Counted from the first letter of the stretch, positions 11,535-23,071 are shown. The stretch: DNA of 64,000 nt from Triglochin maritima (GCA_963682175.1 OY821787.1:18454501-18518500), one strand, 5' to 3'. Notes: generated by a model not told the origin, from the letters alone. A program made the numbers and translations.

Positions 11535-12667
11535 TCAATGCACTTGGAAAGGGAACATGACACCACGCGGGGGCAGAATACGCATGCGTGGGCCCCCTTC
11601 ACAAAGAGCACCCGATGAAATGAGAGGTTCATGAATTGGACGCAAAGGCGTCTCATTCAAAGGATCAAACTGAAAGAGCTTGAACCTCTCGAGAGTTTGG
11701 GAAATAAGGGGCAACGGAAGAAGAGTTTCTCCCGTTGCGGCGTTGAAGTTATGATCGTCAATCCAAACTCTCCAACCAACTGGCTGGTGCGTCGAAGCGA
11801 GGTCAAGAACCTCGTTTGGCAAGTCCGACTCACCAGGCGAACAAAAAGTGGGTCTCATACCCAAGGTATCCTCCAAGGAGCTCATAATACCCTCATGAGC
11901 AATGTAATTGTTTGATGTTCCATCATTTCCAAGATGATCAGGAACAATAGTGAGAGGCAAACTCTCATCAGGTTGTTTGAAATTGAGGGTACTAGGGAGC
12001 TCTTGCTCCACCAGAGGTGAGTCCTTAAGAGGTACAACATGAAGATCGTGTGGCTCAAGGTCCACGGGACAAGAAGATAAGGCACAATCTTGTGCCGACT
12101 CATGATGAAAGTGGTCCATGTTATTCTCAATGTGAATCGAATCCTCCACTAAGTGATCGTGAATTGAAACCCCAAGTCCCTCAGACTGACTACGAGTTTG
12201 ACTTTGAAAGATTGTGCTTTGAATTTGTGGATGTGGTGGTGGTTCGATAACAAAAGATGCATCCTCATGTTGACAGAAAAGTTACTCTCCTTACGTTTAC
12301 GTAATTGCTGCGACATTTGACTCAATTGCAGTACCATATTTTGTGTGGACTGTTGAGTGGTTTTCATGAACGTAAGGAAAGTTTGTTTTAAGGAATCAGG
12401 TATGCGGTCAACTATGTGGTTCAAGTCAGAGCTTGGGAAATTTTGAGGTTGGGTGTTGATGGGCTGAGAATGGGTCCAATGATTTGAAGTGGGGTGTTGG
12501 TAGAATTCTGGGTATTCGGGAGGAGGGTACTGGGGTGAAGATGACGTATAAGAATTTGGATATGAATTGTCTCCCCACGAATCCATCACTCTCGGGTTGT
12601 ACGCGGATGCGTAATGGTCATATTGAGCATTTGATCTGACATAACTAGATTGTGGTCTAGCATTGGT
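11535..12667 (-). pseudogene. Gag-like ORF, right copy (frameshifted)
   Basis: This copy is closely similar to the left one and extends further at the C-terminus, to a stop at 11535 (end FDPLNETPLRPIHEPLISSG). A single missing A near 12273 (GACAGAAAAG against GACAAGAAAAG at about 7123) shifts the frame between codons for NFS and CQHED. The 5' part is lost: the homology starts at RPQSSYV, about 90 codons into the left copy, and is joined to satellite-like and LTR sequence. The function of this protein is not recognised. Confidence 0.6.
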
Positions 12668-12703
12668 GCCTCTCTTCTCATCCTTTCTCCTCTTATCCTC
12701 GTA
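12668..12703. other. CT-rich filler at the gag/LTR deletion junction
   Basis: Thirty-six nucleotides match neither gag nor LTR. They resemble the surrounding satellite: CTCATCCTTTCTCC is also found at about 15448. This looks like filler copied from the satellite during break repair. Confidence 0.45.
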
Positions 12704-13036
12704 TTTGGTACTCGTAATTTGCAGTCGGGTCCTCGCCTTTTGCAATTAAGTCTCTGACTACTTTTGTGCTTAAGTCCCTGACTTTTTTGTAATTAGGTAT
12801 TTGAATGCTTTTATGCTTGGATGAACTTCCATTTGAATCCCGATAATCTTGACTTGGTCTTTATGATAGAAATGAGTCTCTTGCACACATTTATGCTCGG
12901 GATATGGGTAATTTGCATTCAGGTCCCTGTATTATGTAAATAAGACTAAACACATACCTTAGTAGCATTTATTGATATAAAATTAATCTATATGAAAGAC
13001 ATATGATGCAATGTATGCAATGTATGCAATGCAGCA
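12704..13036 (-). repeat. Right LTR piece of the gypsy-type cluster (5' LTR; outer 333 nt only)
   Basis: It matches 9864-10190 of the complete LTR and ends in TATGCAATGCAGCA at 13036. One extra ATGCAATGT unit distinguishes it from the middle copy. The U5 part and primer site are missing. It is followed by the right target copy ATCTC (13037-13041). Confidence 0.82.
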
Positions 13037-13572
13037 ATCTCCCTCTTCCTTCTCTCTCCTTCTCCTCTTATCCTCTTTTCTACACTCTCCTTCTGTCTCC
13101 CTTCTCTACCTCTCGCTCTCGTTCTCCATATCTTTTCTCTCTCTCCCTTTCCCTATCTTTTCTTCTCTCTCTTCCCATTTCTCCTCTTCTCTACCACTCT
13201 CCTCCTCCTCCCCCCTATTGTCCTTCTCTTCTTCTCCTTGTTCTACCCCTCACCTTCTCTCGCTTCTCCTTTTCTCCCTCTCCCTCTTATCCTCTTTCTT
13301 TTCTCCTTCTCTCTCGTTCACACTCTCCTCATCCTTTCTCCTTATGTCTCTTTCCTTCTCCATCTCTCCTCCCTTCCTCTTCTCTCTCCCTCTCCTCCAC
13401 TCTCCCTTCTCTCTCTCCACTTCTCTCTCTCCACTTCTCTCGTTACCTCCCTCCTTCTCTGTTCTCCTTCTCTCTCCCTCTTCCTTATCTCTTCTTCTCT
13501 GTCTTTCCTATTTCCCCGTCTCTCCGCTTCCCTCTTCTCGTTCCCTATCTCCCTCTTATGCTCTCACTCTCT

Positions 13573-13692
13573 CCTAATAAGGATAACGAGAGAAGGAAGA
13601 GAGGAGCGAGAGGGAGAGAAGGAGAAGAAGAGAGAGGATAAAGATAAGAGAAGGAGAGGAGGAGAGGGAAGATGAGAAGGATAGGGGACTCC
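13573..13692. repeat. Purine island P1
   Basis: A strand-switched AG-rich segment that starts at CCTAATAAGG, a decayed form of the palindrome, and ends at GGGGACTCC. It marks a monomer boundary. Confidence 0.85.
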
Positions 13693-15695
13693 ACTCTCTA
13701 TCTCCAATTTCCCTTCTTCGCTCCCCTCCCCCTCCCCGTTCTCTCTCTCCCTTCCCTCTTCTTCCCTCTCCTTACCTTCTCTCTCCTTCCCCCTCCTATC
13801 CTCTTCTCTTCCCTCTACTCTTTTTTCTCTCTCTCTCTCTCGCTTCTCTCCCCTTCTCTATATCCTTATCCCTTCCTCGTCTCACGTCTCTCGTTCCTCT
13901 CTCCTCCTCTATCTCTTTTGCTTCTGTCCTTCTCTATCTCTACTCTCCCTTCTCTATCTAGTTCCTTTCCCCTTCCCTCTTCTCCTCCTTTCCTTCTCTG
14001 TCCTCCTCTCATTCTCTTGTTCCCCCTCTCCTTCTTCTCTCTCTCCCCCTCTTCTCCCTCTCCCTCCTCCCCTCTCGTCCTCTCCTTCTATCTCCCTCCC
14101 GCTCTCTCCCTCCTTCTCCGCTCTCTCCTCTTATCCCTCCGTCTCCTATCGTTCCCTCTCTCTTCTCCTTCTCTCTCCCTCTCTCCGCCCATCTCTTCCT
14201 CTCCTCTCCTTCTCCCTTCTTTTCTCTCTCTCCTTTAATCCCTTCATCTCCTCTCATTGCCCCCCTCTTCTCTTTCTCTCCCTATCCTTTCTTCTCTCAC
14301 CATCTCCTTCACCCTCTTATTATCTCTCTCCTCTTATCTTTCCACTCTTCTTTCTCCGTCTCCATCTCCCTCTTATCCCTCTTCCTTCTATCATTTTCTC
14401 CCTCCCTCTTATCCCTCTCCTCCACTTCCTCCTTCTCTCGCTCTCTCTCCCTTCTTCTCCCTCCTATCTCTTCTCTTCTCTCTCATTCTCTCCCCCTCTT
14501 CTTCTTCTCTCTCTTCCCTTCTTCCCTCTTCTCTGCCTTCTCATTATCTTTATCCTTCTCCTCCTATCTCCCTTCTCATTTCTCTCACCTTCTCTTTCTC
14601 TCTCTTCCTTCTCTCCCTTTCTCCTTATGCCATTCTCTTTATCTCTCTCTATCCTTGTCACTCCTCTTCTCTACCACTCTCCTTCTCTCTCACTCCTCCC
14701 TCTTCTCTTTCTCTCATCTCCCTTGCCTCATCTCTATCTCCCTCATATTCCCTCTCCCCCCCTTCTTCTTCTCTCCTTATCCTTCTCTCTTATTCTTCTC
14801 CCTCACCATTTTATCCTTCTCCCTCCTCTTTCCCTTCTCCTTCTCTCTCTCTCTCTCGCTCTCTCCCTCCCTCCTTCTCTCCCACTCCTTCACCCCCTCT
14901 CTTCTTCTCCTCTCCCCTCTACTTCCCTATACTCCTCTCTCCCTCATCTCTTTCTCTCTCATCCTTCCCTCTCTATTTGCCTCTCTTCCCCACCTCTGTC
15001 GTTCCCTGTTCCCCTTCTTCTCTACCTTCTCTTCCCTCTTCTCCACTCCCCCCCTTTCTCTCGGTCTCTCTCCCTTCTCCTCCCTCCTCTCTCTCCTTTT
15101 CTCTCTCCCTCTCCTTCTCTATCCTCTCTCCCTCTCTGCTCTTGTCTATTCTCGTTCTCTCTCCCTCTTCCTTCACTCTCCTTCTCCTCTTATCCTCTTT
15201 TCTCCACTCTCCTTCTGTCTCACTTATCTACCTCTCGCTCTGGTTCTCCATATCTCTTCTCTCTCTCTGTTTCCCTCTCTTTTCTTCTCTCTCTTCCCGA
15301 TTCTCCTCTTCTCTACCACTCTCCTCCTCCTCCCCCTCTTCTCCTTCTCTTCTTCTCCTTGTTCTACCCCTCACCTTCTCTCGCTTCTCCTTTTCTCACT
15401 CTCCCTCTTATCCTCTTTCTCTTCTCCTTCTCTCTCGTTCCCACTCTCCTCATCCTTTCTCCTTATCTCTATTTCCTTCTCTCTCTTTCTCCCTCTCTCC
15501 TCCCTTCCTCTTCTCTCCCCCTCTCGTCCACTCTCCCTCCTCTCTCCTTCTCTCTCTCTCTCTCTCCTCTTCTCTCGTTACCTCCCTCCTTCTCCCTCCC
15601 TCTTCCTTATCTCTTCTTCTCTCTCTTTCCTCTTTCCCCGTCTCTCCTCTTCCCTCTTCTCGTTCCCTATCTCCCTCTTATGCTCTCACTCTCTC

Positions 15696-15814
15696 CTTAT
15701 AAGGATGAGGAGAGAAGGAAGAGAGGAGCGAGAGGGAGAGAAGGAGAAGAAGAGAGAGGATAAAGATAAGAGAAGGAGAGGAGGAGAGGGAAGATGAGAA
15801 GGAGAGGGGACTCC
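15696..15814. repeat. Purine island P2
   Basis: It has the intact palindrome CCTTATAAGG at 15696-15705 and ends at GGGGACTCC. Its complement contains TTATCTTTATCC, which resembles the pyrimidine body landmark TTATCTTTATCC near 16760. The island may therefore be a small inversion of body sequence. Confidence 0.87.
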
Positions 15815-17935
15815 AATCTCTATCTCCTCTTTCCCTTCTTCGCTCCCCTCCCCCTCCCCGTTCTCTCTCTCCCTTCCCTCTTCTTCCCTCTCCTTACCTT
15901 CTCTCTCCTTCCCCCTCCTATCCTCTTCTCTTCCCTCTACTCTCTTTTCTCTCTCTCTCTCTCGCTTCTCTCCCCTTCTCTATCTCCATATCCCTCTCCT
16001 CCTCTCACCTCTCTCGTTCCTCTCTCCTCCTCTATCTCTCTTGCTTCTGTCCTTCTCTATCTCTACTCTCCCTTCTCTATCTAGTTCCCTTCCCCTTCTC
16101 CTCCTTTCCTTCTCTGTCCTCCTCTCATTCTCTTGTTCCCCCTCTCCTTCTTCTCTCTCTCCCCCTCTTCTCCCTCTCTCTCCTCCCCTTTCGTCCTCTC
16201 CTTCTATCTCCCTCCCGCTCTCTCCCTCCTTCTCTGCTCTCTCCTCTTATCCCTCCGTCTCCTCTCGTTCCGTCTCTATTCTCCTTCTCTCTCCGCCCAT
16301 CTCTTCCTCTCCTCTCCTTCTCCCTCCTTTTCTCTCTCTAGTTTATTCCCTTCATCTCCTCTCATTGCCCCCCTCTTCTATTTCTCTCCCTATCCTTTCT
16401 TCTCTCACCATCTCCTTCACCCTCTTATTATCTCTCTCTCCTCTTATCTTTCCACTCTTCTTTCTCCTTCTCCATCTCCCTCTCATCCCTCTTCCTTCTA
16501 TCCTTTTCTCTCTCCCTCTTATCCCTCTCCTCCACTCCCTCCTTCTCTCGCTCTCTCTCCCTTCTTCTAACTCCTGTCTCTTCTCTTCTCTCCCTTCTCT
16601 CTCTCCTCTTTTCTGTTCTCCTTCTCTCTTCTCTCCTTATCCTTATTCCTATTCTCTCTTCTCTGCCTCTATCCTTCTCTCTTTTCCTTCTCTCTCATTC
16701 TTTCCCCCCCTCTTGTTCTTCTCTCTCTTCCCTTCTTCCCTCTTCTCTGCCTTCTCATTATCTTTATCCTTCTCCTCCTCTCTCCCTTCTCATTTCTCTC
16801 ACCTTCTCTTTCTCTCTCTTCCTTCTCTCCCTCTCTCCTTATGCCATTCTCTTTATCTCTCTCTCCTTCTCACTCCTCTTCTCTACCACTCTCCTTCTCT
16901 CTCACTCCTCCCTCTTCTCTTTCTCTCATCTCCCTTGCCTCATCTCTATCCCCCTCATATTCCCTCTTATCCAGCTCCCCTTCTTCTTCTCTCCTTATCC
17001 TTCTCTCTTATTCTTCTCCCTCCCCATTTTATCCTTCTCCGTCCTCTTTCCCTTATCCTTCTCTCTCTCTCGCTCTCTCCCTCCCTCCTTCTCTCCCACT
17101 CCTTCACCCCCTCTCTTCTTCTCCCTCTCACCTCCACTTCCCTATACTCCTCTCTCCCTCATCTCTTTCTCTCTCCCTCTTCTCTCCTCCTTCCCTCTCT
17201 CTTTGCCTCTCTTCCCCACCTCTGTCGTTCCCTCTTCCCCTTCTTCTCTACCTTCTCTTCCCTCTTCTCCACTCCCCCCTCTTTCTCTCGCTCTCTCTCC
17301 CTTCTCCTCCCTCCTCTCTCTCCTTTTCTCTCTCCCTCTCCTTCTCTATCCTCTCTCCTTCTCTGCTCTTGTCTATTCTCGTTCTCTCTCCCTCTTCCTT
17401 CTCTCTCCTTCTCCTCTTTTCTCCACTCTCGTTCTGTCTCCCTTCTCTACCTCTCGCTCTCGTTCTCCATATCTCTTCTCTCTCTCCCTTTCCCTCTCTT
17501 TTCTTCTCTCTCTTCCCATTTCTCCTCTTCTCTACCACTCTCCTCCTCCTCCCCCCTCTTCTCCTTTTCTTCTTCTCCTTGTTCTACCCCTCACCTTCTC
17601 TCGCCCCTCCTTTTCTCACTCTCCCTCTTATCCTCTTTCTCTTCTCCTTCTCTCTCGTTCCCACTCTCCTCGTCCTTTCTCCTTATCTCTCTTTCCTTCT
17701 CTCTCTTTCTCCCTCTCTCCTCCCTTCCTCTTTTCTCTCCCTCTCCTCCACTCTCCCTTCTCTCTCTACTCTCCCTCCTCTCTCCTTCTCTCTCTCTCTC
17801 CTCTTCTCTCGTTACCTCCCTCCTTCTCTGTTCTCCTTCTCTCTCCCTCTTCCTTATCTCTTCTTCTCTCTCTTTCTTCTTTCCCCGTCTCTCCTCTTCT
17901 GGTTCCCTATCTCCCTCTTTTGCTCTCACTCTCTC

Positions 17936-18054
17936 CTTATATGGATGAGGAGAGAAGGAAGAGAGGAGCGAGAGGGAGAGAAGGAGAAGAAGAGAGTGGA
18001 TAAAGATAAGAGAAGGAGAGGAGGAGAGGGAAGATGAGAAGGAGAGGGGACTCC
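17936..18054. repeat. Purine island P3
   Basis: It starts at CCTTATATGG, with one change in the palindrome, and is otherwise nearly identical to P2. Confidence 0.87.
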
Positions 18055-19379
18055 ACTCTCTATCTCCTCTTTCCCTTCTTCGCTCCCCTCCCCCTCCCCG
18101 TTCTCTCTCTCCCTTCCCTCTTCTACCCTCTCCTTACCTTCTCTCTCCTTCCCCGTCCTATCCTCTTCTCTTCCCTCTACTCTCTTTTGTCTCTCTCTCT
18201 CTCTCTCTCTCTTCTCTCCCCTTCTCTATCTCCATATCCCTCTCCTCCTCTCACCTCTCTCGTTCCTCTCTCCTCCTCTATCTCTCTTGCTTCTGTCCTT
18301 CTCTATCTCTACTCCCTTCTCTATCTAGTTCCCTTCCCCTTCCCTCTTCTCCTCCTTTCCTTCTCTGTCCTCCTCTCATTCTCTTGTTCCCCCTCTCCTT
18401 CTTCTCTCTCTCCCCCTCTTCTCCCTCTCTCTCCACCCCTCTCGTCCTCTCCTTCTATCTCCCTCCCGCTCTCTCCCTCCTTCTCCACTCTCTCCTCTTA
18501 TCCCTCCGTCTCCTCTCGTTCCCTCTGTCTTCTCCTTCTCTCTCCGCCCCTCTCTTCCTCTCCTCTCCTTCTCCCTCCTTTTCTCTCTCTACTTTATTCC
18601 CTTCATCTCCTCTCATTTCCCCCTCTTCTATTTCTCTCCCTATTCTTTCTTCTCTCACCATCTCCTTCACCCTCTTATTATCTCACTCTCCTCTTATCTT
18701 TCCACTCTTCTTTCTCCTTCTCCATCTCCCTCTCATCCCTCTTCCTTCTATCCTTTTCTCTCTCCCTCTTATCCCTCTCCTCCACTCCCTCCTTCTCTCG
18801 CTCTCTCTCCCTTCTTCTCACTCCTGTCTCTTCCCTTCTCTCCCTTCTCTCTCTCCTCTTTTCTGTTCTCCTTCTCTCTTCTCTCCTTATCCTTATTCCT
18901 ATTCTCTCTTCTCTGCCTCTATCCTTCTCTCTTTTCCTTCTCTCTCATTCTTTCCCCCCCTCTTGTTCTTCTCTCTCTTCCCTTCTTCCCTCTTCTCTGC
19001 CTTCTCATTATCTTTATCCTTCTCCTCCTCTCTCCCTTCTCATTTCTCTCACCTTCTCTTTCTCTCTCTTCCTTCTCTCCCTCTCTCCTTATGCCATTCT
19101 CTTTATCTCTCTCTCCTTCTCACTCCTCTTCTCTACCATTCTCCTTCTCTCTCACTCCTCCCTCTTCTCTTTCTCTCATCTCCCTTGCCTCATCTCTATC
19201 TCCCTCATATTCCCTCTCCTCTCCCTTCCCTCTTATCCCGCTCCCTTCTTCTTCTCTCCTTATCCTTCTCTCTTATTCTTCTCCCTCCCCATTTTATCCT
19301 TCTCCGTCCTCTTTCCCTTCTCCTTCTCTCTCTCTCTCGCTCTCTCCCTCCCTCCTTCTCTCCCACTCCTTCACCCCCT

Positions 19380-20824
19380 TGACGGATCTTGTGGGTTTAT
19401 GGGTCCACAATTAATGCTAATCACCTAATTACCTACTTGTTTATTCGATCAAAGAAATGCAGTGGAATTTAAACTAAAACAAGCAAGTGTAGGAATATGC
19501 AAACCACAAATCGACTTGGCGTTTTTATAGAGGTTCGGCACCCCACCCGGGTCCTAGTCCTCTCTTGCAAGCTCCGTTCGGATCACCGAGCTCCGCTCAC
19601 GACTTCACTAACCACTCCCCGTTCCGGGTCGGGAGAGAACGCCTTTAGAACCGTCAAACTCGCGAACAACCCTCGCCGAGCTTGGAATCCTCTTCTCACA
19701 ATCCGAGAAGGATGCTTCGGGCTTTCACTGGAGCCTTTACTCTTTTGACAACAAATGAGAACTTGAGTGGAGCAACACTCTCTAAATCTTGAGCACACTT
19801 GAGTAGGATTAAGGAATTGATCACTAAGTGTGGAAGGTTTGAAGCTTTGAGTGTTTGGGATTCTCTCTAATGTTTGGGACAAGTTTGTAGTGGGAGAGTT
19901 GTGTTAAAATGTGTTTTACAACTCCTTATATAGGCATTAGAGAATAGATCCGTTGGGACAAGATTTGATTAGGTTTTGTGCAAAGCACACAAAGCAGAAA
20001 ATCGGGCTGCAAATCTGTCCAAAAACGGTCGACCGAACGCTTGGGTTCGTTAAGGATACGGTCGACCGAAATATGAATAGGTCGACTGAACACTTAAGTC
20101 AATTAAATAAACGGTCGACCGAACAGGATTACCGGTTGACCGAATATGCGTTTCGGTAGAGGGAAATTTGGATCGGTTGAACGAAATCGTATCGACCGAT
20201 AGCAGGGAATTCTTGACAAGGTTAAACGGTCGACCGAACTGGGCAAATCGTTCGACCGTTTGGTAAAGTATATGGAGGTGTATATAGTTTTAATACGAAT
20301 ACGACCGTTGGGCATATACGACAAGAATAACGGTCGGAAAAGTAAGTTCAAACGGTCGACCGAAAGAGATGGTGCGGTCGACCGAAACTAGACAGGGAAA
20401 CACAAACTGGATTACTTGATCATCCGGTCGACCGAACAGCATGTTGCGGTCGACCGAATGTGGGCAGACAGTGAGGGTTCAGGTTTAGTGTTTTCCGATC
20501 TAAGTTTGGGTGATCTATTGAAGTCCAAATCATGTGAAATTTCGTGTGTGACTTCTCTAGGGAACCTAGTGTGTGATTAAGTTGATTTTAGCTCAAGTAT
20601 GCTCATATACACTTTGTTCCTAAGACTCAAAAGAAATCAAGATTACATGTCTTCGATTTAGCTTTAATTACATGTCTTGACTTCATTTCCTTCTTTCTTG
20701 AGTCTTGATCACCTGTAGAGGTTAGCACAATACAATATATATGTAATGTATAGTGTGTGCTACTCTAATTAAGATTCGGTTGATTAAATCATCAAAACAT
20801 AAGATTAAGGCCAAAAAGCCAACA
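19380..20824 (-). repeat. 3' LTR of the Copia element (1445 nt)
   Basis: On + it runs from TGACGGATC to GCCAACA. It carries the CGGTCGACCG palindrome cluster (about 20028-20460), in which several copies have decayed to GGTTGACC. The minus-strand TATA box is at about 19926. It is 20 nt shorter than the 5' LTR because of a deletion near 20037 between two CGACCGAA repeats. Confidence 0.94.
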
Positions 20825-21409
20825 ATCTCCCCCTTTTTGATGATGGCAACCGATATCTTAATACTTGAAAATTGTATATGTAAACTATGCATATAGATGC
20901 TCCCCCTATGGATGTGCATAGTTTTTGTTCAATTTTTATCAAGTTTTTCAAGTTACCCCCTTAATTATCTCTCCCCCTTTGACATCCATAAAAAATATTG
21001 ATAATTATATAAGTCAAAAGGATGTAATCGTAATGAAGTTGCTCCCCCTAAATTTAGCACTTCATTACTCTAATAAAAGATATATCATTTAAGCTCCCCC
21101 TATCAATAATGCTAAATGGAAACAATGAGTATGATTCAATTTAAGTTCATTTAAGTTTCAACTTAAGCCTTATTCTACCATCCATTTAAAATTTGACATT
21201 TAAAATCAATGGATGTGGTATATGATTTGCAATGAATAAGGTATATGATTTGCAATGAATTAAACTTCTAAATATATGACGATTAAGCATATAGACTAGA
21301 TTAGAGCTAATTTTTCAGAAAATTCAAAGATAGACTCCAATCTCATTTGGTGATGCAACCGGATTTGAATTTGACTCTTGAGCTCACCCGGTCACCACCA
21401 ATCTCATCC
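20825..21409 (-). other. 3' untranslated part of the Copia element with polypurine tracts
   Basis: The tract next to the LTR reads AAAAAGGGGGAGAT on the minus strand (20825-20838). Four further copies of the GGGGGAG core lie at about 20901, 20972, 21042 and 21094. The sequence between them is AT-rich. This is where pol should begin or end. No pol sequence can be read, so the deletion runs from just after the Gag stop into the 3' UTR. Confidence 0.75.
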
Positions 21410-23071
21410 TCAAGCTCCTACAAGAGTAGATTTAGGTACCCAAACAACTTTGGGTCCTTGAACATTAGCTTTTGGGATCCAAACCATTTTGGTTTTTGGT
21501 GCCCACACACTTGAGGAAGTAGACTTAACAAATAAATGCTTGCCATTTAAAGTAGTATGAGATACATGGTTTTTCAATTGCACATTGTATCCTAAACCAT
21601 GTTTAGCTAAGGATTGTCTTTGACTACCTAAAAGCATATCAAGCATTTTTGTTCCTTTAGTGAACATTTCTAGATCTTTCCTTAATTGGATATTTGAAGT
21701 TCTAAGATCTAAATGTTCATCAACAATAGGTGTTTTACTTAGACTAGCAAGTGATGATTCATTTGATTCAAGTCTAGCAACCACCTCATTCTTTTCATTC
21801 ATGATTAATTCAATTTGCCATTTGAGATCATTTATAGTTTTTCTAGCATTTTTGTTCTTTTCACAAATGATCTCATATTGTTTAATTAAATCATGAAATG
21901 CATTTTGTAGCTCATCATGTGTGTATGATTCATCATTAGCTTTTGATTTTGAACTAGCACTAGAATATGATTTACTTGAGCGTGAATTACTTCTAGTGGA
22001 ATAAGATTTAGAGGAGTTAGAAGCTACCTCACTTTGTTCATCTTCAATAGCCATGAAGCATGAATGAGCAACCTCTTTCCTACTTTGCAAGGAAGAGGAT
22101 GATGATGATGGAGATGAAGAGTCATCCCAAGTGGCTTTGTGAGCTTCCTCCTTCCTTTCTTTCCTCTCCCTCTTCTCCTTTTCTCATCTCCTCTCTCTTC
22201 TCTCATTTTTCTTCTCCTTCTCTTTTCTCTCATTTTCACTTTCCTCCTTCTCCTTTTCTTTTTCTCTTTTCTCACTTCTTCTACCTCTTCTTTCATTCTT
22301 TTGTCCCTTATCCCTCTTGAGGTATTTGAAGAAGTCTTGGGCAAGGACCTCAATGTCCTCTTCTTCCACTCTCCTTGGCTCATCAAAGTTTGCATGCAAT
22401 GCCAAGGTGGAAGTTTTCTTGGTGGCTTGCTTCTCCTTCCTATGATTGATTTGAAGTTCATAAGCCATCAAGTTTCCAATGAGCTCCTCCATTTTTAATT
22501 TTGAGAGATCGTGCGCCTCTTCATTTGCGACGACTTTATCTTCCCAATCGATGCTAAGTGACCGGAGGAACTTTCTTGTCATCTCTCCTTCATTGATTTT
22601 TCTTCCAAGAACCAAAAGAGAGTTAGTGATATCGGTGAAGCGAGTGTTCATTTTGCTTATGTTTTCACCAATTTGCATAGAAAAAATCTCATATTTATGC
22701 ATGAGGAGACTAATACATGTTTCCTTAGTTTTACTATCCCCCTCATGGTGCATTTGAAGTCTATGCCATATCTCATTTGCACTTTCACATCCACTAATCC
22801 TATTATATTCACCCTCATTAAGGCCACAATACAAGATGTTCATAATTTTCGAATTCATTTTGATTTCTTTCATTTTCGGTCTTGTAAGTGAATCTAATTC
22901 ATCTTCTTTAGGGGCTGTGTATGGATTTTGGAGAAACATCCAAAACTTAAGGTCATTTGATATTAAAAAGATTTTCATCCTATTTTTCCAATAATCATAG
23001 TTTGACCCATTAAGCAACGGAGGTCGAGTTGTGCATAAACCTTCTATTTGATTAGATGATGTAGAAGTCAT
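21410..23071 (-). pseudogene. Copia Gag (UBN2-type) with one internal stop and no zinc knuckle
   Basis: The frame starts at 23071 (MTSTSSNQIEGL) and stays open to a TGA at 22184-22186. It continues in the same frame from 22183 to the stop at 21410, about 554 codons in all. The first 200 residues are a typical plant Copia Gag (NYDYWKNRMKIFL, SANEIWHRLQMHHEGDSKTK, ERMTRKFLRSL-like region). Where related Gag proteins carry a CCHC zinc knuckle there is a Lys/Arg/Glu tract, encoded by AG-rich DNA at about 22150-22310. A conserved tail follows (KATWDDSSS, then a coiled-coil-like stretch, then VWVPKSTLVGA). Gag packages element RNA in cytoplasmic particles. Without the knuckle and with the stop, this copy is probably not functional. 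Confidence 0.82.

Larger units (their letters stand above)
4073..13036 (-). mobile_element. Rearranged Ty3/gypsy-type element cluster with three LTR pieces
   Basis: Read on the minus strand from 13036: partial LTR, gag-like region, 3' internal region, polypurine tract, complete LTR (10190 to 8989), tRNA primer site, leader, second gag-like region, then a partial LTR reaching 4073. The outer ends are TG...CA and are flanked by CTCTC (4068-4072) and ATCTC (13037-13041), a 5-bp target duplication with one mismatch. The satellite continues correctly across it. There is no protease, RT, RNase H or integrase anywhere, so this is a non-autonomous family, or a deletion product of tandem copies joined through a shared LTR. 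A solo Copia LTR (4128-5610) is nested in the left LTR. Confidence 0.8.
13037..19379. repeat. Pyrimidine-strand satellite, block 3 (three monomer boundaries)
   Basis: The longest uninterrupted stretch, 6.3 kb, holding purine islands at 13573, 15696 and 17936. It gives the cleanest view of the period: 2123 and 2240 nt. Equivalent lines can be aligned by eye, for example the CTTATGCCATTC landmark at 14623, 16840 and 19090. It ends at CCCCT (19375-19379), the left target copy of the Copia element. There are no genes. Confidence 0.93.

Noticed and set aside
17248..17929. Minus-strand frames rich in Arg, Glu, Lys and Gly in the satellite
   Set aside because: Complement of the same pyrimidine DNA. 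No family similarity and not conserved as a frame between monomers.
14257..19414. Very long open frames on + in the satellite, rich in Ser, Leu and Pro (up to about 786 codons near 24686-27046)
   Set aside because: They occur in two or three frames at once over the same DNA and track the monomers. Stop codons need purines, which are rare on this strand. No domain, no codon bias, and starts at random ATG. They reflect base composition.
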